Source: Sphingobacteriales bacterium UTBCD1
GTDB lineage: Bacteria; Bacteroidota; Bacteroidia; Chitinophagales; Chitinophagaceae
Assembly (NCBI GenBank): GCA_002066995.1
Contig: MWTC01000022.1
Span: forward strand, 1 to 60,411
Reading direction: 5' to 3'
Length of the DNA: 60,411 bases
Shown here in pieces: positions 7,739 to 16,612 of the stretch. Every line of letters starts with the position of its first letter. The first letter of the stretch is position 1. Made by a program: the position numbers and the translations under genes. The notes beneath the pieces were generated by a model. That model searched no databases and was not told the origin of the DNA. It saw nothing but the letters and a program-made list of their open reading frames with translations.

Positions 7739-8731
7739 TCAGTCATGAAATGTAACTGTAAAATTAGCTCCATGAGGAATATTGTTTGTCACCCGAATGT
7801 CGGCATTGTGTTCTCCGGCAATTTTATGGCAAAGATACAGGCCCAGGCCTGTGCCCTGGGTTTTCCGTGTTGATTCATTGCCGATACGGTAAAATTTTTT
7901 AAAGATCTTTTTCTTTTCTTCTTCGGCAATACCCGGACCTTCATCAATGACCTGCAATTGAACGTTGTCATTCTCTGTCTTTAAAATTGCTTTCACCTGG
8001 CTTTCTTTCGGAGAATACTTCAATGCATTTTCCACCAGGTTATTGATGAGGATCTGTAATAAAAGGGGATCTCCTTTTACTTCCATATCCGGTTCTATCT
8101 GGCCGGTGATGCCTCTTTCAGAATGACGGTTACGAAAATCCCTGATGCAATCTTTCAGCAGGTCGGAGAAGTTCAGGTCTTCGTGTGATGATTTGAAACG
8201 GCCGCCTTCTAATTGTGAGGAAATAAGAATATTATTAGTTAGAAAATTCAACCGGGCAGTTTCTTCCAGGGTCATGCGGATCAGTTTTTCCTGCTTGTCC
8301 GGATCCAGTGAATACTTCTGCATCGTTTCCAGGTTGAGCTTTGCTACCGAGATAGGCGTTTTTAATTCATGGGTGACCGCCATCATAAAGTTCTGCTGCT
8401 GCTGCTGCATGTTGAACTGCCGCCTGATGGAGCGATAGACAAAAGCAGCTCCGATAATGATGAAAAGAAAGAATATGCTTCCTTCACCTATGAATTTGGT
8501 CCGGTTATTCCTGTGATCTTTATTGATCGCCTCAAGCTTTGAGTGGTAAAGAAGCGGCGCCTGCAGGCTATCCGTGGTGTTGTTGAGATGCTGTATATTG
8601 AATTGTTTCATTGTGGTGTTCTGCTTTTCCAGCGAGATGAACCACCACACCAGCGCCGCTATGATATATAAAAGAAGAGTCCAGTAAATGACAGTGATCC
8701 TTATTAATCTTTTGCGGCCGGAATCAGGCAT
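7739..8731 (-). CDS. membrane sensor histidine kinase
   Basis: 330 aa from ATG 8729-8731 (a GTG three codons earlier is possible). TM1 at about 12-32, a short extracytoplasmic loop of about 50 aa, TM2 at about 85-102, then a glutamine-rich linker (QQQQQ). The HisKA domain has H121 in VTHELKTPISVAK; the ATPase domain has the N box LVENALKYS, G1 DEGPGI and G2 GTGLGLYLC. There is no HAMP domain. The short sensor loop suggests detection of membrane or periplasmic stress. It starts about 15 bp after gldH and is followed at once by its response regulator. Confidence 0.94.
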   Translation of the reverse strand: MPDSGRKRLIRITVIYWTLLLYIIAALVWWFISLEKQNTTMKQFNIQHLNNTTDSLQAPLLYHSKLEAINKDHRNNRTKFIGEGSIFFLFIIIGAAFVYRSIRRQFNMQQQQQNFMMAVTHELKTPISVAKLNLETMQKYSLDPDKQEKLIRMTLEETARLNFLTNNILISSQLEGGRFKSSHEDLNFSDLLKDCIRDFRNRHSERGITGQIEPDMEVKGDPLLLQILINNLVENALKYSPKESQVKAILKTENDNVQLQVIDEGPGIAEEEKKKIFKKFYRIGNESTRKTQGTGLGLYLCHKIAGEHNADIRVTNNIPHGANFTVTFHD

Positions 8732-8745
8732 AAGATACACTTGTG

Positions 8746-9216
8746 TTATTGTTTCTTTTCGATACGAAGGCCAACATTCAAAACGTGTTCCAGCGGATCC
8801 TCCCTCATGATCTGCTCTACGGTAAACTGATACGAACCCGCTTTCAATGGCTGGGGCGCCCCCAACGGGATGCGGTGTTCATAGATGTCGTCCATTCCGC
8901 TGCCCATCCACCCGTTGTTATCAGCAAGCATGAGTGACCGCTGGATCTTAGTAATGCTGTCTGACCCCGGAGCTTTTATATACAGGTTGACATAAATATT
9001 GGTGTAATTGTATTTTTCTGTGTGCCGCAACACCAAAAAGAACTGATAAGGAACAGTGGTGTCTTTTATTATAAAATCAAAAACAGGTTTATAACTGCTT
9101 TTCCATTCGTGGCCGGGAATGGCCACGTCTTTTTCATAAAGGTCAATCGTAGTGCAGGAAGTGAGACATAAAATGAAAGGTATAAAAGCAGGTAATAATT
9201 TCTTAATTGTTTTCAT
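8746..9216 (-). CDS. gldH: gliding motility lipoprotein GldH
   Basis: 156 aa. Signal peptide with lipobox LTSC (C21), then the GldH pattern: DLYEKDVAIPGHEW, PYQFFLVLRHTEKYNYTNI, GWMGSGMDDIYEH and PLKAGSYQFTVEQIMREDPL. GldH is an outer-membrane or periplasmic lipoprotein needed for gliding in Flavobacterium johnsoniae and is widely kept in Bacteroidota. It lies 47 bp after yicC and about 15 bp before the histidine kinase, in what looks like one minus-strand operon. Confidence 0.93.
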   Translation of the reverse strand: MKTIKKLLPAFIPFILCLTSCTTIDLYEKDVAIPGHEWKSSYKPVFDFIIKDTTVPYQFFLVLRHTEKYNYTNIYVNLYIKAPGSDSITKIQRSLMLADNNGWMGSGMDDIYEHRIPLGAPQPLKAGSYQFTVEQIMREDPLEHVLNVGLRIEKKQ

Positions 9217-9263
9217 TGATAAAAAATATTAAGTCTGTACCTTAATAATTACACTTTGCCCCT

Positions 9264-10139
9264 TTACAGTACGTTCAGCACCTGCTCTTTTGCTTTTTCC
9301 AGCTCATCTTTCATCTGCACTACATTTTTTTGTATGACCGCATCATAAGCTTTGGAGCCGGAAGTGTTGATCTCCCGGCCAATTTCCTGAAGTATGAAAG
9401 AAAGTTTCTTGCCTTTGGCTTCATCCGGTTTTTGGAGTACCGACCGGAAATACTCACAATGATTTTTCAGGCGTACCTGTTCTTCACTGATATCAATCTT
9501 TTCTATGTAGTAAATGAGTTCCTGCTCCAGGCGGTTGTTGTCATAATTTTCTTTGCCAACGTTTTCTTCGAGTAGCTTAGTAAGGCCTTCCCGTATCTTT
9601 TGTTTGCGCAATGGTTCCAGCTTCGCCACTTCTTCCTGATGTTTTTCGATATTGCTGATGCGTAACAGCAGGTCACGTTCCATCACTTTTCCTTCTTCCC
9701 GGCGATGCAGGTTCAGGTCTTCCAGTGCATCAGATAAGATTTTCTGAAAATCACCCCATTCCTTTTCTGTGAGTGTTTCACTGGTGGGAGTGATCACTTC
9801 GGGAAGTTTTACCAAAGTACTGAGGATGTGCGAAGGATCGAGGCTCAACGCTTCGGACAATTCTGCCAATGGCCTGTAGTATGCTTTGGCAAGGTCCGTA
9901 TTAATCGTTACGGGCTTGGCAGCGCCTGTTTCTTTCAGACTGATGTTGCAATCTATACTCCCTCTTCCCAGGTTTCCTGAAAGGATTTTCCGGATGTCAA
10001 ATTCAAAAGGTTTTAAGATTGCCGGTAGTTTCAGAAGTAATTCAAATTGTTTTCCGTTCAGCGACTTGATATCAATCAAAAATGTTTTATCGCCTGCTTT
10101 TCCCTCCGATCTTCCGAATCCGGTCATTGATTTCAACAT
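9264..10139 (-). CDS. YicC-family endoribonuclease
   Basis: The frame is open to 10190, but the family N terminus MLKSMTGFGRSEG begins at ATG 10137-10139, giving 291 aa. The N-terminal YicC_N domain includes DIKSLNGKQFELLLKLP. The C-terminal DUF1732 domain carries RLEQELIYYIEKIDISEEQ and KKLSFILQEIGREINT, with the conserved Glu/Asp set. E. coli YicC is a ring-shaped endoribonuclease. It leads the yicC-gldH-kinase-regulator block. Confidence 0.93.
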   Translation of the reverse strand: MLKSMTGFGRSEGKAGDKTFLIDIKSLNGKQFELLLKLPAILKPFEFDIRKILSGNLGRGSIDCNISLKETGAAKPVTINTDLAKAYYRPLAELSEALSLDPSHILSTLVKLPEVITPTSETLTEKEWGDFQKILSDALEDLNLHRREEGKVMERDLLLRISNIEKHQEEVAKLEPLRKQKIREGLTKLLEENVGKENYDNNRLEQELIYYIEKIDISEEQVRLKNHCEYFRSVLQKPDEAKGKKLSFILQEIGREINTSGSKAYDAVIQKNVVQMKDELEKAKEQVLNVL

Positions 10140-10235
10140 GAGTGAATGCTTTGATGAAGTATTCCGGTAAAGGTATTTTAAATACTTCATTCGTGATCAA
10201 AAGCTTTTATACATCCGTTTTCATTGGAGAAAATG

Positions 10236-10277
10236 AAAAAATAAAAAATAAAAATCCCCCCGGTTGTGCGGAGGGAT
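10236..10277 (-). terminator. intrinsic terminator after the 24-codon small ORF
   Basis: Read on the minus strand: stem ATCCCTCCG (10277-10269), six-base loop, stem CGGGGGGAT (10262-10254) with one G-U pair, then T-rich TTTTTATTTTTTATTTTTT. It lies 17 bp past the stop of the small ORF at 10294 and well before yicC, so it marks the end of an independent short transcript. Confidence 0.8.
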
Positions 10278-10293
10278 CATTTATATGGATGGG

Positions 10294-10368
10294 TTAGTAA
10301 GTACCGGGAAACAAAATTCCCAACGCAATATTAAAAATAAATTTTGCTACTAAAAAAAATTTTTTCAT
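10294..10368 (-). CDS. candidate 24-aa hydrophobic small protein
   Basis: A short frame ATG 10366-10368 to TAA 10294-10296 encodes MKKFFLVAKFIFNIAL and eight further residues ending in FPGTY. It is a Lys start plus a single hydrophobic helix, as in small membrane proteins. Upstream, GGAAACGGGATG gives a purine-rich stretch about 15 bases before the start. A strong intrinsic terminator follows on the same strand. The gap between lpxD and yicC is otherwise empty. It could instead be a small RNA with a chance frame. Confidence 0.4.
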   Translation of the reverse strand: MKKFFLVAKFIFNIALGILFPGTY

Positions 10369-10646
10369 ATTTTTTATGCACATCCCGTTTCCTGTTGTGG
10401 ATAATGGCAGAATAGTTAACGTAACGTAAACAGTTGATAAAGGGTGTTTAAAACAAAACACATCTTTGATCCTCTTTACTAATAACAACTTTCTCAGGCA
10501 AAATAGTATTACGATCAGACTGATTTCATTCTGATGCTTCAGTGATAAAGTGAAAAATTTACTGGCGTAAAATATTTGTCTTTGTTTCACAACAAGAGAC
10601 GGATGAAGCAATTCAGGACTTATTACCTTTACGAAAATAACATGGT

Positions 10647-11597
10647 ATGCGTTTTGAAAAACCGGTTTCTCTTGATACGATAGCAAAACTGATCGGCGCT
10701 GAAATAGCAGGTGATGGCCATGCCCTGGCAACAGGCATCAATGAGATTCACAAAGTGGAAGAGGGAGACCTTGTATTCGTGGATCATCCCAAGTATTATG
10801 ATCAGTGCATTCATTCGGCAGCCAGTTATATCATCATCAATAAAAGAACGGAGTTCCCGGAAGGAAAAGCTTTGCTGATCGTGGAAGAACCATTTGAAGC
10901 CTACCAGACCATCGTGGATCATTTCCGGCCTTTTTCTCCTTCCATGAAAATGCTGAGTGACTCGGCAAGCATCGGGAAAGGCACCGTCATTCTTCCCAAT
11001 GCCTATATCGGGAATCATGTTCAGATCGGCGACCGGTGCATCATCCATCCCAATGTGACCATTATGGATCATTGCATCATCGGCAATGACGTGATCATCC
11101 AGGCAGGAACGGTGATCGGCAGCGATGCATTTTATTACAATAAGAAAACCAACCGCGATATTCATTATAAAAAGATGAAGAGTTGCGGTAGGGTAGTGAT
11201 TGAAAATGCGGTAGAGATAGGCGCAGGATGCACCATTGACCGCGGCGTAAGCGGAGACACTTTGATCGGCGCCGGCACCAAGATGGATAACATGGTGCAT
11301 ATCGGTCATGATACGGTGATCGGAAAAAATTGTTTGTTTGCTGCCCAGGTGGGAATTGCGGGAGCAACAACTATTGAAGATAATGTCATTCTCTGGGGAC
11401 AGGTGGGGGTTAGTAAAACGCTAACCATCGGAAAAGACGCCATAGTGCTGGCGCAAAGCGGTGTGCCTTCTTCACTGGTCGGGGGTAAAACCTATTTCGG
11501 TTATCCAGCAGAAGATGCTTCCATGAAAAGAAGAGAACTGGTATGGATAAAAAGAATCCCGGAATTGTGGAAGAAAGTAATGGAGAAGAAAGAGTGA
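10647..11597 (+). CDS. lpxD: LpxD-type UDP-3-O-acylglucosamine N-acyltransferase
   Basis: 316 aa. The N-terminal uridine-binding domain (1-95) is followed by a left-handed beta helix of hexapeptide repeats ([20 protein letters not shown] and on). [12 protein letters not shown] supplies the catalytic His pair expected in LpxD, with [13 protein letters not shown] before it. LpxD adds the second acyl chain in lipid A synthesis. It is isolated from other lpx genes. Many Bacteroidota carry a canonical lpxD near lpxC/fabZ plus an extra solo copy, so this may be the second paralogue. Confidence 0.85.
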   Translation: MRFEKPVSLDTIAKLIGAEIAGDGHALATGINEIHKVEEGDLVFVDHPKYYDQCIHSAASYIIINKRTEFPEGKALLIVEEPFEAYQTIVDHFRPFSPSMKMLSDSASIGKGTVILPNAYIGNHVQIGDRCIIHPNVTIMDHCIIGNDVIIQAGTVIGSDAFYYNKKTNRDIHYKKMKSCGRVVIENAVEIGAGCTIDRGVSGDTLIGAGTKMDNMVHIGHDTVIGKNCLFAAQVGIAGATTIEDNVILWGQVGVSKTLTIGKDAIVLAQSGVPSSLVGGKTYFGYPAEDASMKRRELVWIKRIPELWKKVMEKKE

Positions 11598-11794
11598 AAA
11601 TGATTTTTATAAATTCCTCCGCTCTTCGAAACTTGCAGTTTAGAAGACTTATTTCATCGCTTCAAGCGATATAATATTGCTGCGAGAAAGAATGTCTCGC
11701 AAAGCTGGGAATCCAAAGCGATGGAAAAGGATCATTAATACAAGAAGATTTCAACAAGAGTATAAATAGAAAAGGAAGGTTGAAAATGATTTTG

Positions 11795-12877
11795 TCATTC
11801 CGGCGGATCATAATCATACGGCAACTGATCCGCTAAATTTTTCCAGCTCCAGTATCCCTGGTTGGTCCAGTCGCCCTGGTTATAATAGTAACCGTTTTCT
11901 TTAATGGCGATTGCTTCATTCAGGTCTATATAGGAAATCTGTGAACCTACATTTTTAGGTAGCCCGAATTTTTTTATATACTCCGGTTCTGGTCTTTTTT
12001 TCAGGTAGGAGACGCTGATTTTTCTTGGGTACCATATCTCTATTTCCATTGTACTGTCTAACCCGCTGTAATACGCCGTATCATAGGGATCTTTTACGGG
12101 AGTAAATTTCGTATTGCTGTTCTCATTGAGCATATCAATGGAGAATCCGTCTTCGCTTAAAGTACTGTCGTAATACGAACGCATGAAATGCAGTTTGGAA
12201 CCATAATATGCTTTGGCACGGTTTGCAGCCCAGGTTTTCTTTTCCTGTTCGGTTCCTTCCATCTCGCCATAAAAACAAAATCCCCGGTACGTATTGATCT
12301 CTGTTTTATAATAGTAAACAAACGAATCCAGCTCATAACGGAGCCGGTATCCCAATGCTTTATTTTCTATTTGAAGGGCTGAGTCTGCGAGCACTTTTAA
12401 CTTATTGCTTTTTTTATAAAAATAAAACTTCAGCGCTTCAGGATTTTGAATACTGCAGAGCGCAGCATTGGGAGTGGTGCCGATAAAATGTGCAAGAAAA
12501 AAAGATCCATATTTTTCCCAGCCATCTGTCACTTCATTGCTGCTTCGTATCACTACCTCTTCTAAATTTTTTTCCTGTTTGATCATTGGAATGGTTAACC
12601 GGCCGCTGTCACTGCTGACACGAACTGTTCTGGTCTGGTAACCGGTATAGGTGATGATAAGATCATAACCTCCTGACTTCATTTGCAGGCTGAATTCTCC
12701 CTGCCTGTTACTTGTGGTGCCAATCGTTGTATTGTGGCAATAAACCGAGGCGCCGGGTAAAGGATCACCTGAAGCGGAGTCAATTATTTTTCCCGAAACG
12801 GAAACCTGTGAATAAGCAACTGCTGAAACGAAAAGAAAAGATATAAGGCAACTGTAATAAATTATTTTCATAGACAT
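11795..12877 (-). CDS. secreted protein with carboxypeptidase-regulatory-like domain
   Basis: 360 aa. A signal peptide (cleavage after about AYSQ, residue 24) is followed by a CarboxypepD_reg-like beta-sandwich (about 25-105: VSGKIIDSASGDPLPGASVY, TTSNRQGEFSL, YTGYQTRTV). The remaining 250 residues are rich in Tyr and Lys with no family I recognise. The domain is common at the N terminus of TonB-dependent receptors and of unknown outer-membrane or periplasmic proteins in this phylum. There is no beta-barrel here. It is single-copy, flanked by lpxD (convergent) and the epimerase gene. Confidence 0.8.
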   Translation of the reverse strand: MSMKIIYYSCLISFLFVSAVAYSQVSVSGKIIDSASGDPLPGASVYCHNTTIGTTSNRQGEFSLQMKSGGYDLIITYTGYQTRTVRVSSDSGRLTIPMIKQEKNLEEVVIRSSNEVTDGWEKYGSFFLAHFIGTTPNAALCSIQNPEALKFYFYKKSNKLKVLADSALQIENKALGYRLRYELDSFVYYYKTEINTYRGFCFYGEMEGTEQEKKTWAANRAKAYYGSKLHFMRSYYDSTLSEDGFSIDMLNENSNTKFTPVKDPYDTAYYSGLDSTMEIEIWYPRKISVSYLKKRPEPEYIKKFGLPKNVGSQISYIDLNEAIAIKENGYYYNQGDWTNQGYWSWKNLADQLPYDYDPPE

Positions 12878-12906
12878 TGATTACCTGTAAAGATATCGCT
12901 TAGTAA

Positions 12907-13902
12907 CTATGATTGCAGGGCATTTATTGTGCCAGTGTATTTTTTGCAAGCCTCCCGGATGGTTTGTTCCAAAGGGGTAAAGGAAAATCCCTTCAATGCT
13001 CCGAGTATTTTATCGTTTTCAAAACAGGTTTTGCTTTGAGCTACCCTTACAGTTTCTTTGGTGAGCAATGGCCTTTTTTTTGAAAGATATGAACGCAGTT
13101 GTTCCCCGTATAAGGCCAGTGACATCAAAAGCGTGGTAGCTTGTTTCGATGGATGCTTTTTTCCAAAACCATCTGCAATAGCATCCTGTAATTTCCTGAA
13201 TGGCCAGTTGAAACCGGAAACAATGAACCGTTCTTCGGTGATGGTGCTTTCCATCATCAGCGCTGCTGCTCTTGCTACATCCTCTACATCCACAAAGCCA
13301 TTTAGTCCATTGCTATACCAGCGGAATCCGGTATAAACTTTTTTAAATATGGCGCAGCTTGAATTGTTCCAATCCCCGAATCCCAACACAGTAGAAGGAT
13401 TCAGGATGACGGCATTCAAACCTTCTCCCATACCACGCCATACCTCCAGTTCCCCTTTGTATTTGCTTTTGGCATAATGGGTGTTTGATCTGTGCTCTTC
13501 CCATTTTTTCTCTTCGTTTACATGAGCGCCGTTTTCTTTTCGTCCCAGTGCTGCCACAGAGCTGATGTGAATGAACCGGCGGATATTTTTTTCCAATGCT
13601 GCATTGACCACATTTGCCGTTCCCTCCACATTCACCATATACATATTCTTTCTCTCTTTTTTGATAAACGAAACCACGCCGGCTGCATGGATTACCGAAT
13701 CTACACCTGCCATCGCATTTTCAAGCGCAACAGGATCCAATATATCGGCATCTGCCCATTCAACTTTGTTCCGGATTTCCTTTGAAAGATAAAACGGAAA
13801 TTTGTTGCTGCGGCGGATCGCTCTTACAGGATAATTTTTCCCAACCAGCTCTTTGATGATGTAAGAGCCCACAAAACCTGTTCCGCCTGTAACTAAAACC
13901 AT
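12907..13902 (-). CDS. NAD-dependent epimerase/reductase (extended SDR)
   Basis: 331 aa. The Rossmann motif is TGGTGFVGSYI (extended-SDR TGxxGxxG); the catalytic pair is in HYAKSKYKGE (YxxxK), with Ser in HISSVAALG. It resembles dihydroflavonol-reductase-like and 3-beta-hydroxysteroid-dehydrogenase-like proteins (NPSTVLGFGDW). Substrate unknown. Its stop precedes the TPR-free secreted gene and its start is 22 bp from the hydroxyacyl-CoA dehydrogenase stop, so these two dehydrogenases are probably co-transcribed. Confidence 0.85.
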   Translation of the reverse strand: MVLVTGGTGFVGSYIIKELVGKNYPVRAIRRSNKFPFYLSKEIRNKVEWADADILDPVALENAMAGVDSVIHAAGVVSFIKKERKNMYMVNVEGTANVVNAALEKNIRRFIHISSVAALGRKENGAHVNEEKKWEEHRSNTHYAKSKYKGELEVWRGMGEGLNAVILNPSTVLGFGDWNNSSCAIFKKVYTGFRWYSNGLNGFVDVEDVARAAALMMESTITEERFIVSGFNWPFRKLQDAIADGFGKKHPSKQATTLLMSLALYGEQLRSYLSKKRPLLTKETVRVAQSKTCFENDKILGALKGFSFTPLEQTIREACKKYTGTINALQS

Positions 13903-13923
13903 TTAAAGATTACTATTGGGGAT

Positions 13924-14772
13924 TTAATATTTATAATATCCTTCACCTGTTTTCTTTCCCAGTTTTTTCTCTTTTACTTTTTGTTCCTGGATGACGGATG
14001 GTCTTAATCGTTCCGGCCTTCCCATTTGCTCATAAACAGAACAACTTACTTCATAGTTCACATCATTTCCGATAAGGTCCATCAGCCGGAACGGGCCCAT
14101 TTTAAAACCTGCTGCTTCCATCAGCAGATCAATTTGTGACAGGCCAGCACCTTCTTCTGCCATACGCAAAGATTCGATATAATATGGTCTTGCCACCCTG
14201 TTCACAATAAAACCGGGAGAGTCTTTACAAACCACAGGCGTCTTGTTCATTTTTTTTGCCAGGCCGATAACAATTTGCGTTGTCTGTTCATTCGTGTAAT
14301 TCGTGTTGACCACTTCCACCAGTTTCATTATATGTGCGGGATTGAAAAAATGCATGCCGATCATTCTCTCCGGATTAGAAATTTGTTCAGCAATTCTGGT
14401 AACGGATAAAGAGGAAGTGTTGCTGGCAAAAACGCATTCAGCCCTGTTTATTTTGGAGAGCCGGTTGAATAGTTCCGTTTTAGCTTCGGCCTTTTCAATG
14501 ATCGCTTCTATGAAAATATCAGCGATGCAGTTGCGTATATCGTTTGTAAAACTGATCCTGCCGGTTATTTTGCTTTTTTCTTCTTCAGAAATCCTTCCTT
14601 TTGATATTAAAAAAGATAAACTGCTCCCGATATTGTTACGGGCTTTTGCCAGTATTGTTTCGTTCAGGTCGTAAAGAATTGTATGAAATCCTGATTGAGC
14701 TGCGAGTTGCGCAATACCACTGCCCATGGTTCCGGCACCACAAACACAAACAATATCTGATAAGGATCCCAT
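13924..14772 (-). CDS. 3-hydroxybutyryl-CoA dehydrogenase
   Basis: 282 aa from ATG 14770-14772 (a TTG one codon earlier also fits). N-terminal NAD-binding GAGTMGSGIAQLAA, then SNTSSLSVTRIAE (catalytic Ser), MHFFNPAHIMKLVEVV (catalytic His) and Glu/Asn in KDSPGFIVNRV make it a complete single-function 3HCDH. These enzymes oxidise or reduce the 3-hydroxyacyl-CoA pair in short-chain fatty acid, butyrate or phenylacetate pathways. With no acyl-CoA genes nearby the pathway cannot be fixed. Confidence 0.92.
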   Translation of the reverse strand: MGSLSDIVCVCGAGTMGSGIAQLAAQSGFHTILYDLNETILAKARNNIGSSLSFLISKGRISEEEKSKITGRISFTNDIRNCIADIFIEAIIEKAEAKTELFNRLSKINRAECVFASNTSSLSVTRIAEQISNPERMIGMHFFNPAHIMKLVEVVNTNYTNEQTTQIVIGLAKKMNKTPVVCKDSPGFIVNRVARPYYIESLRMAEEGAGLSQIDLLMEAAGFKMGPFRLMDLIGNDVNYEVSCSVYEQMGRPERLRPSVIQEQKVKEKKLGKKTGEGYYKY

Positions 14773-14856
14773 CAATTAGTGCCGTAAAGATATTGCATGT
14801 TGATTGTTGGCAGTTTATTTATCAAAAGAATCTCTTATCTTGATCGAAATTTATAT

Positions 14857-15492
14857 ATGGAACCAATTCAACAACCAACGCCACCGCCACCCACGCCCTC
14901 TTATAGCCAGCGGGCTCCATCGCAGGGAATATTCGGGTCCAGGATTCCTTCTGCAATTGCTTTTGCAGTTGGAATTCTTTTGTTTCTTCTTCCTTTTTCG
15001 GAAATAAGATGTAATAATACCGTGTTCATGGATAAAACCGGGATTGGCTTTGTATTGGGACAAGATTGGAAAGTGGCAAATAACACATTCGGAAACGAAT
15101 CGAAGGATGCAACCCAAAAAACAAACTCTGAAAAAGAAGGCAATGCTCAGTATTTTGCTATTGCTGCATTGGCCCTGGCAGTTCTGGGCTTACTTTTTTC
15201 CTTCGGGAATGCCCGCAGTGGCGGATCGGCAGGTATGGTAACAGGTATTTTATCTGCAGGTTCATTAGTGGGACTGATGATCGAAGTAAAAAGATGGTTT
15301 AATGCAAGCCTTGCCAAAGAAGCCGCTGAAAAAGCTAACACCAATACGGGTGATGATACATTAGGGTTAAATAAAATAGGGGATACATTGGGGAACAGTA
15401 TGCATCTGGGGCTTACCCTTTGGTTCTATATTGCATTGATTGCATTTTTAGCTGCGGCATTTTTCAGCTATATGCGAAGGAAAGCGAAATAA
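14857..15492 (+). CDS. hypothetical membrane protein with proline-rich N terminus
   Basis: 211 aa from ATG 14857 (the frame is open from 14797). The first 20 residues are rich in Pro and Gln (PPPPTPSYSQ). About four membrane helices follow (about 33-50, 108-124, 130-150, 182-203), with an extracytoplasmic loop containing CNN and DKTGIGFVLGQDW. No family recognised. It converges with pheS across a likely terminator. Cytoplasmic Pro-rich tails before helices occur in many small Bacteroidota membrane proteins of unknown role. Confidence 0.7.
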   Translation: MEPIQQPTPPPPTPSYSQRAPSQGIFGSRIPSAIAFAVGILLFLLPFSEIRCNNTVFMDKTGIGFVLGQDWKVANNTFGNESKDATQKTNSEKEGNAQYFAIAALALAVLGLLFSFGNARSGGSAGMVTGILSAGSLVGLMIEVKRWFNASLAKEAAEKANTNTGDDTLGLNKIGDTLGNSMHLGLTLWFYIALIAFLAAAFFSYMRRKAK

Positions 15493-15511
15493 GAAATTAT
15501 ATGTATTGTAA

Positions 15512-15552
15512 AAAGAGGAATCTTTTTCAGAAACGGTCCCGTTTTTATTTTT
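15512..15552 (+). terminator. probable bidirectional terminator between a membrane-protein gene and pheS
   Basis: Plus strand: AAACG (15531-15535), GTCC loop, CGTTT (15540-15544), then TTATTTTT. Just upstream AAAAAGA-GGAA-TCTTTTT gives a second small stem that can serve the minus strand. The genes converge here with 72 bp between them. Confidence 0.5.
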
Positions 15553-15564
15553 ACTGTAATTGCT

Positions 15565-16608
15565 TCAGGCCATACTTGTAAACTGCTTCAGAAACCGCAC
15601 ATCGTTCTCACTGAACAGCCGGATATCATTCACGCCATAGAGAAGCATAGCGGGGCGTTCCACTCCCATTCCGAATGCAAAGCCTGTGTATTTGTTGGAA
15701 TCAATACCACAATTTTCCAAAACTTTAGGATGCACCATGCCGCATCCCAAAATCTCCACCCAACCGGTTTGTTTGCAGATGCGGCAACCTTTGCCTCCGC
15801 AAATAAAACAAGTGATGTCCATTTCTGCGCTGGGTTCGGTAAAGGGGAAATAGGAAGGCCGAAATCTTGGTTTAATTTCCTTGCCATACATTTCCTGGGC
15901 AAAGAAATAAAGTGTTTGTTTCAGGTCGGCAAAGCTAACATGCTCATCAACATATAACCCTTCCACCTGGTGAAAAAAGCAGTGTGATCTTGCACTGATC
16001 GTTTCGTTTCTGTACACACGCCCGGGGCAAATAATGCGAATTGGTAATTTCCCCTTTTCCATTTCCCGTATCTGCACATTACTGGTATGTGTCCGCAACA
16101 ACCAGTCGGTGTGACCTTCCATCTGGTGCTGTATATAAAAGGTATCCTGCATGTCACGGGCAGGATGATTTTCAGAAATATTCAGTGCTGTAAAATTATG
16201 CCAGTCATCTTCTATCTCAGGACCGTCTGCTACAGAAAAGCCAAGCCGTTGGAAAATAGAAACGATCCTGTTGCGCATTAAAGTTATCGGGTGGCGGCTG
16301 CCGGGAGTCGCCGGATCACCGGGAAGAGAAAAATCCATTTGATCGCCGGCAAACTGATGCTGGCTGCTTATCGTTTCTCTGAATGATTCATATTTTGTTT
16401 CTGCAAAAATCTTCAGATCATTCATCAGCCTGCCGAATTCTTTTCTATTATCTGCCGGAATGTTTTTCATTTCGCCCATCAGGCTCTTCACGATACCTTT
16501 TGTTCCGAGGTATTTGATACGGAATTCTTCTGCTGACCGGGCATCTCCTGCAATAAAACTTTCTATTTCTTTTTTGTACGTTTCAATATTCTGTAATAAG
16601 GGATCCAT
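15565..16608 (-). CDS. pheS: phenylalanine--tRNA ligase alpha subunit
   Basis: 347 aa, normal length. The N-terminal coiled coil (1-85) contacts tRNA. The class II core has motif 2 (LLRTHTSNVQIREME) and motif 3 (FAFGMGVERPAMLLYG). The Cys-rich turn CFICGGKGCRICKQTGW and the following EILGCGMVHP are typical. No pheT is next to it, as usual in Bacteroidota. A -7 box ends only four bases before the ATG (see promoter), so the mRNA is probably leaderless. Confidence 0.97.
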   Translation of the reverse strand: MDPLLQNIETYKKEIESFIAGDARSAEEFRIKYLGTKGIVKSLMGEMKNIPADNRKEFGRLMNDLKIFAETKYESFRETISSQHQFAGDQMDFSLPGDPATPGSRHPITLMRNRIVSIFQRLGFSVADGPEIEDDWHNFTALNISENHPARDMQDTFYIQHQMEGHTDWLLRTHTSNVQIREMEKGKLPIRIICPGRVYRNETISARSHCFFHQVEGLYVDEHVSFADLKQTLYFFAQEMYGKEIKPRFRPSYFPFTEPSAEMDITCFICGGKGCRICKQTGWVEILGCGMVHPKVLENCGIDSNKYTGFAFGMGVERPAMLLYGVNDIRLFSENDVRFLKQFTSMA

Positions 16609-16612
16609 CGGC

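Larger units (their letters stand above)
10200..10646. other. 447-bp intergenic region between yicC and lpxD
   Basis: It holds the small ORF and terminator described separately. Near the right end TACCTTTA (10624-10631, plus) resembles a -7 box for lpxD, 15 bp before its start; no TTG lies at the right distance upstream. A longer minus-strand frame (10294-10731) overlaps the start of lpxD and does not look coded. Nothing else recognisable. Confidence 0.5.

Noticed and set aside
8710-8740. GTG at 8738 as start of the histidine kinase
   Set aside because: The ATG three codons later gives a normal N terminus and avoids crowding the gldH stop; the difference is only three residues.
10294-10731. 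145-codon minus-strand frame over the lpxD start
   Set aside because: It overlaps a well supported lpxD N terminus and lacks family-like sequence. Only its last 24 codons, from an internal ATG, are kept as a candidate.
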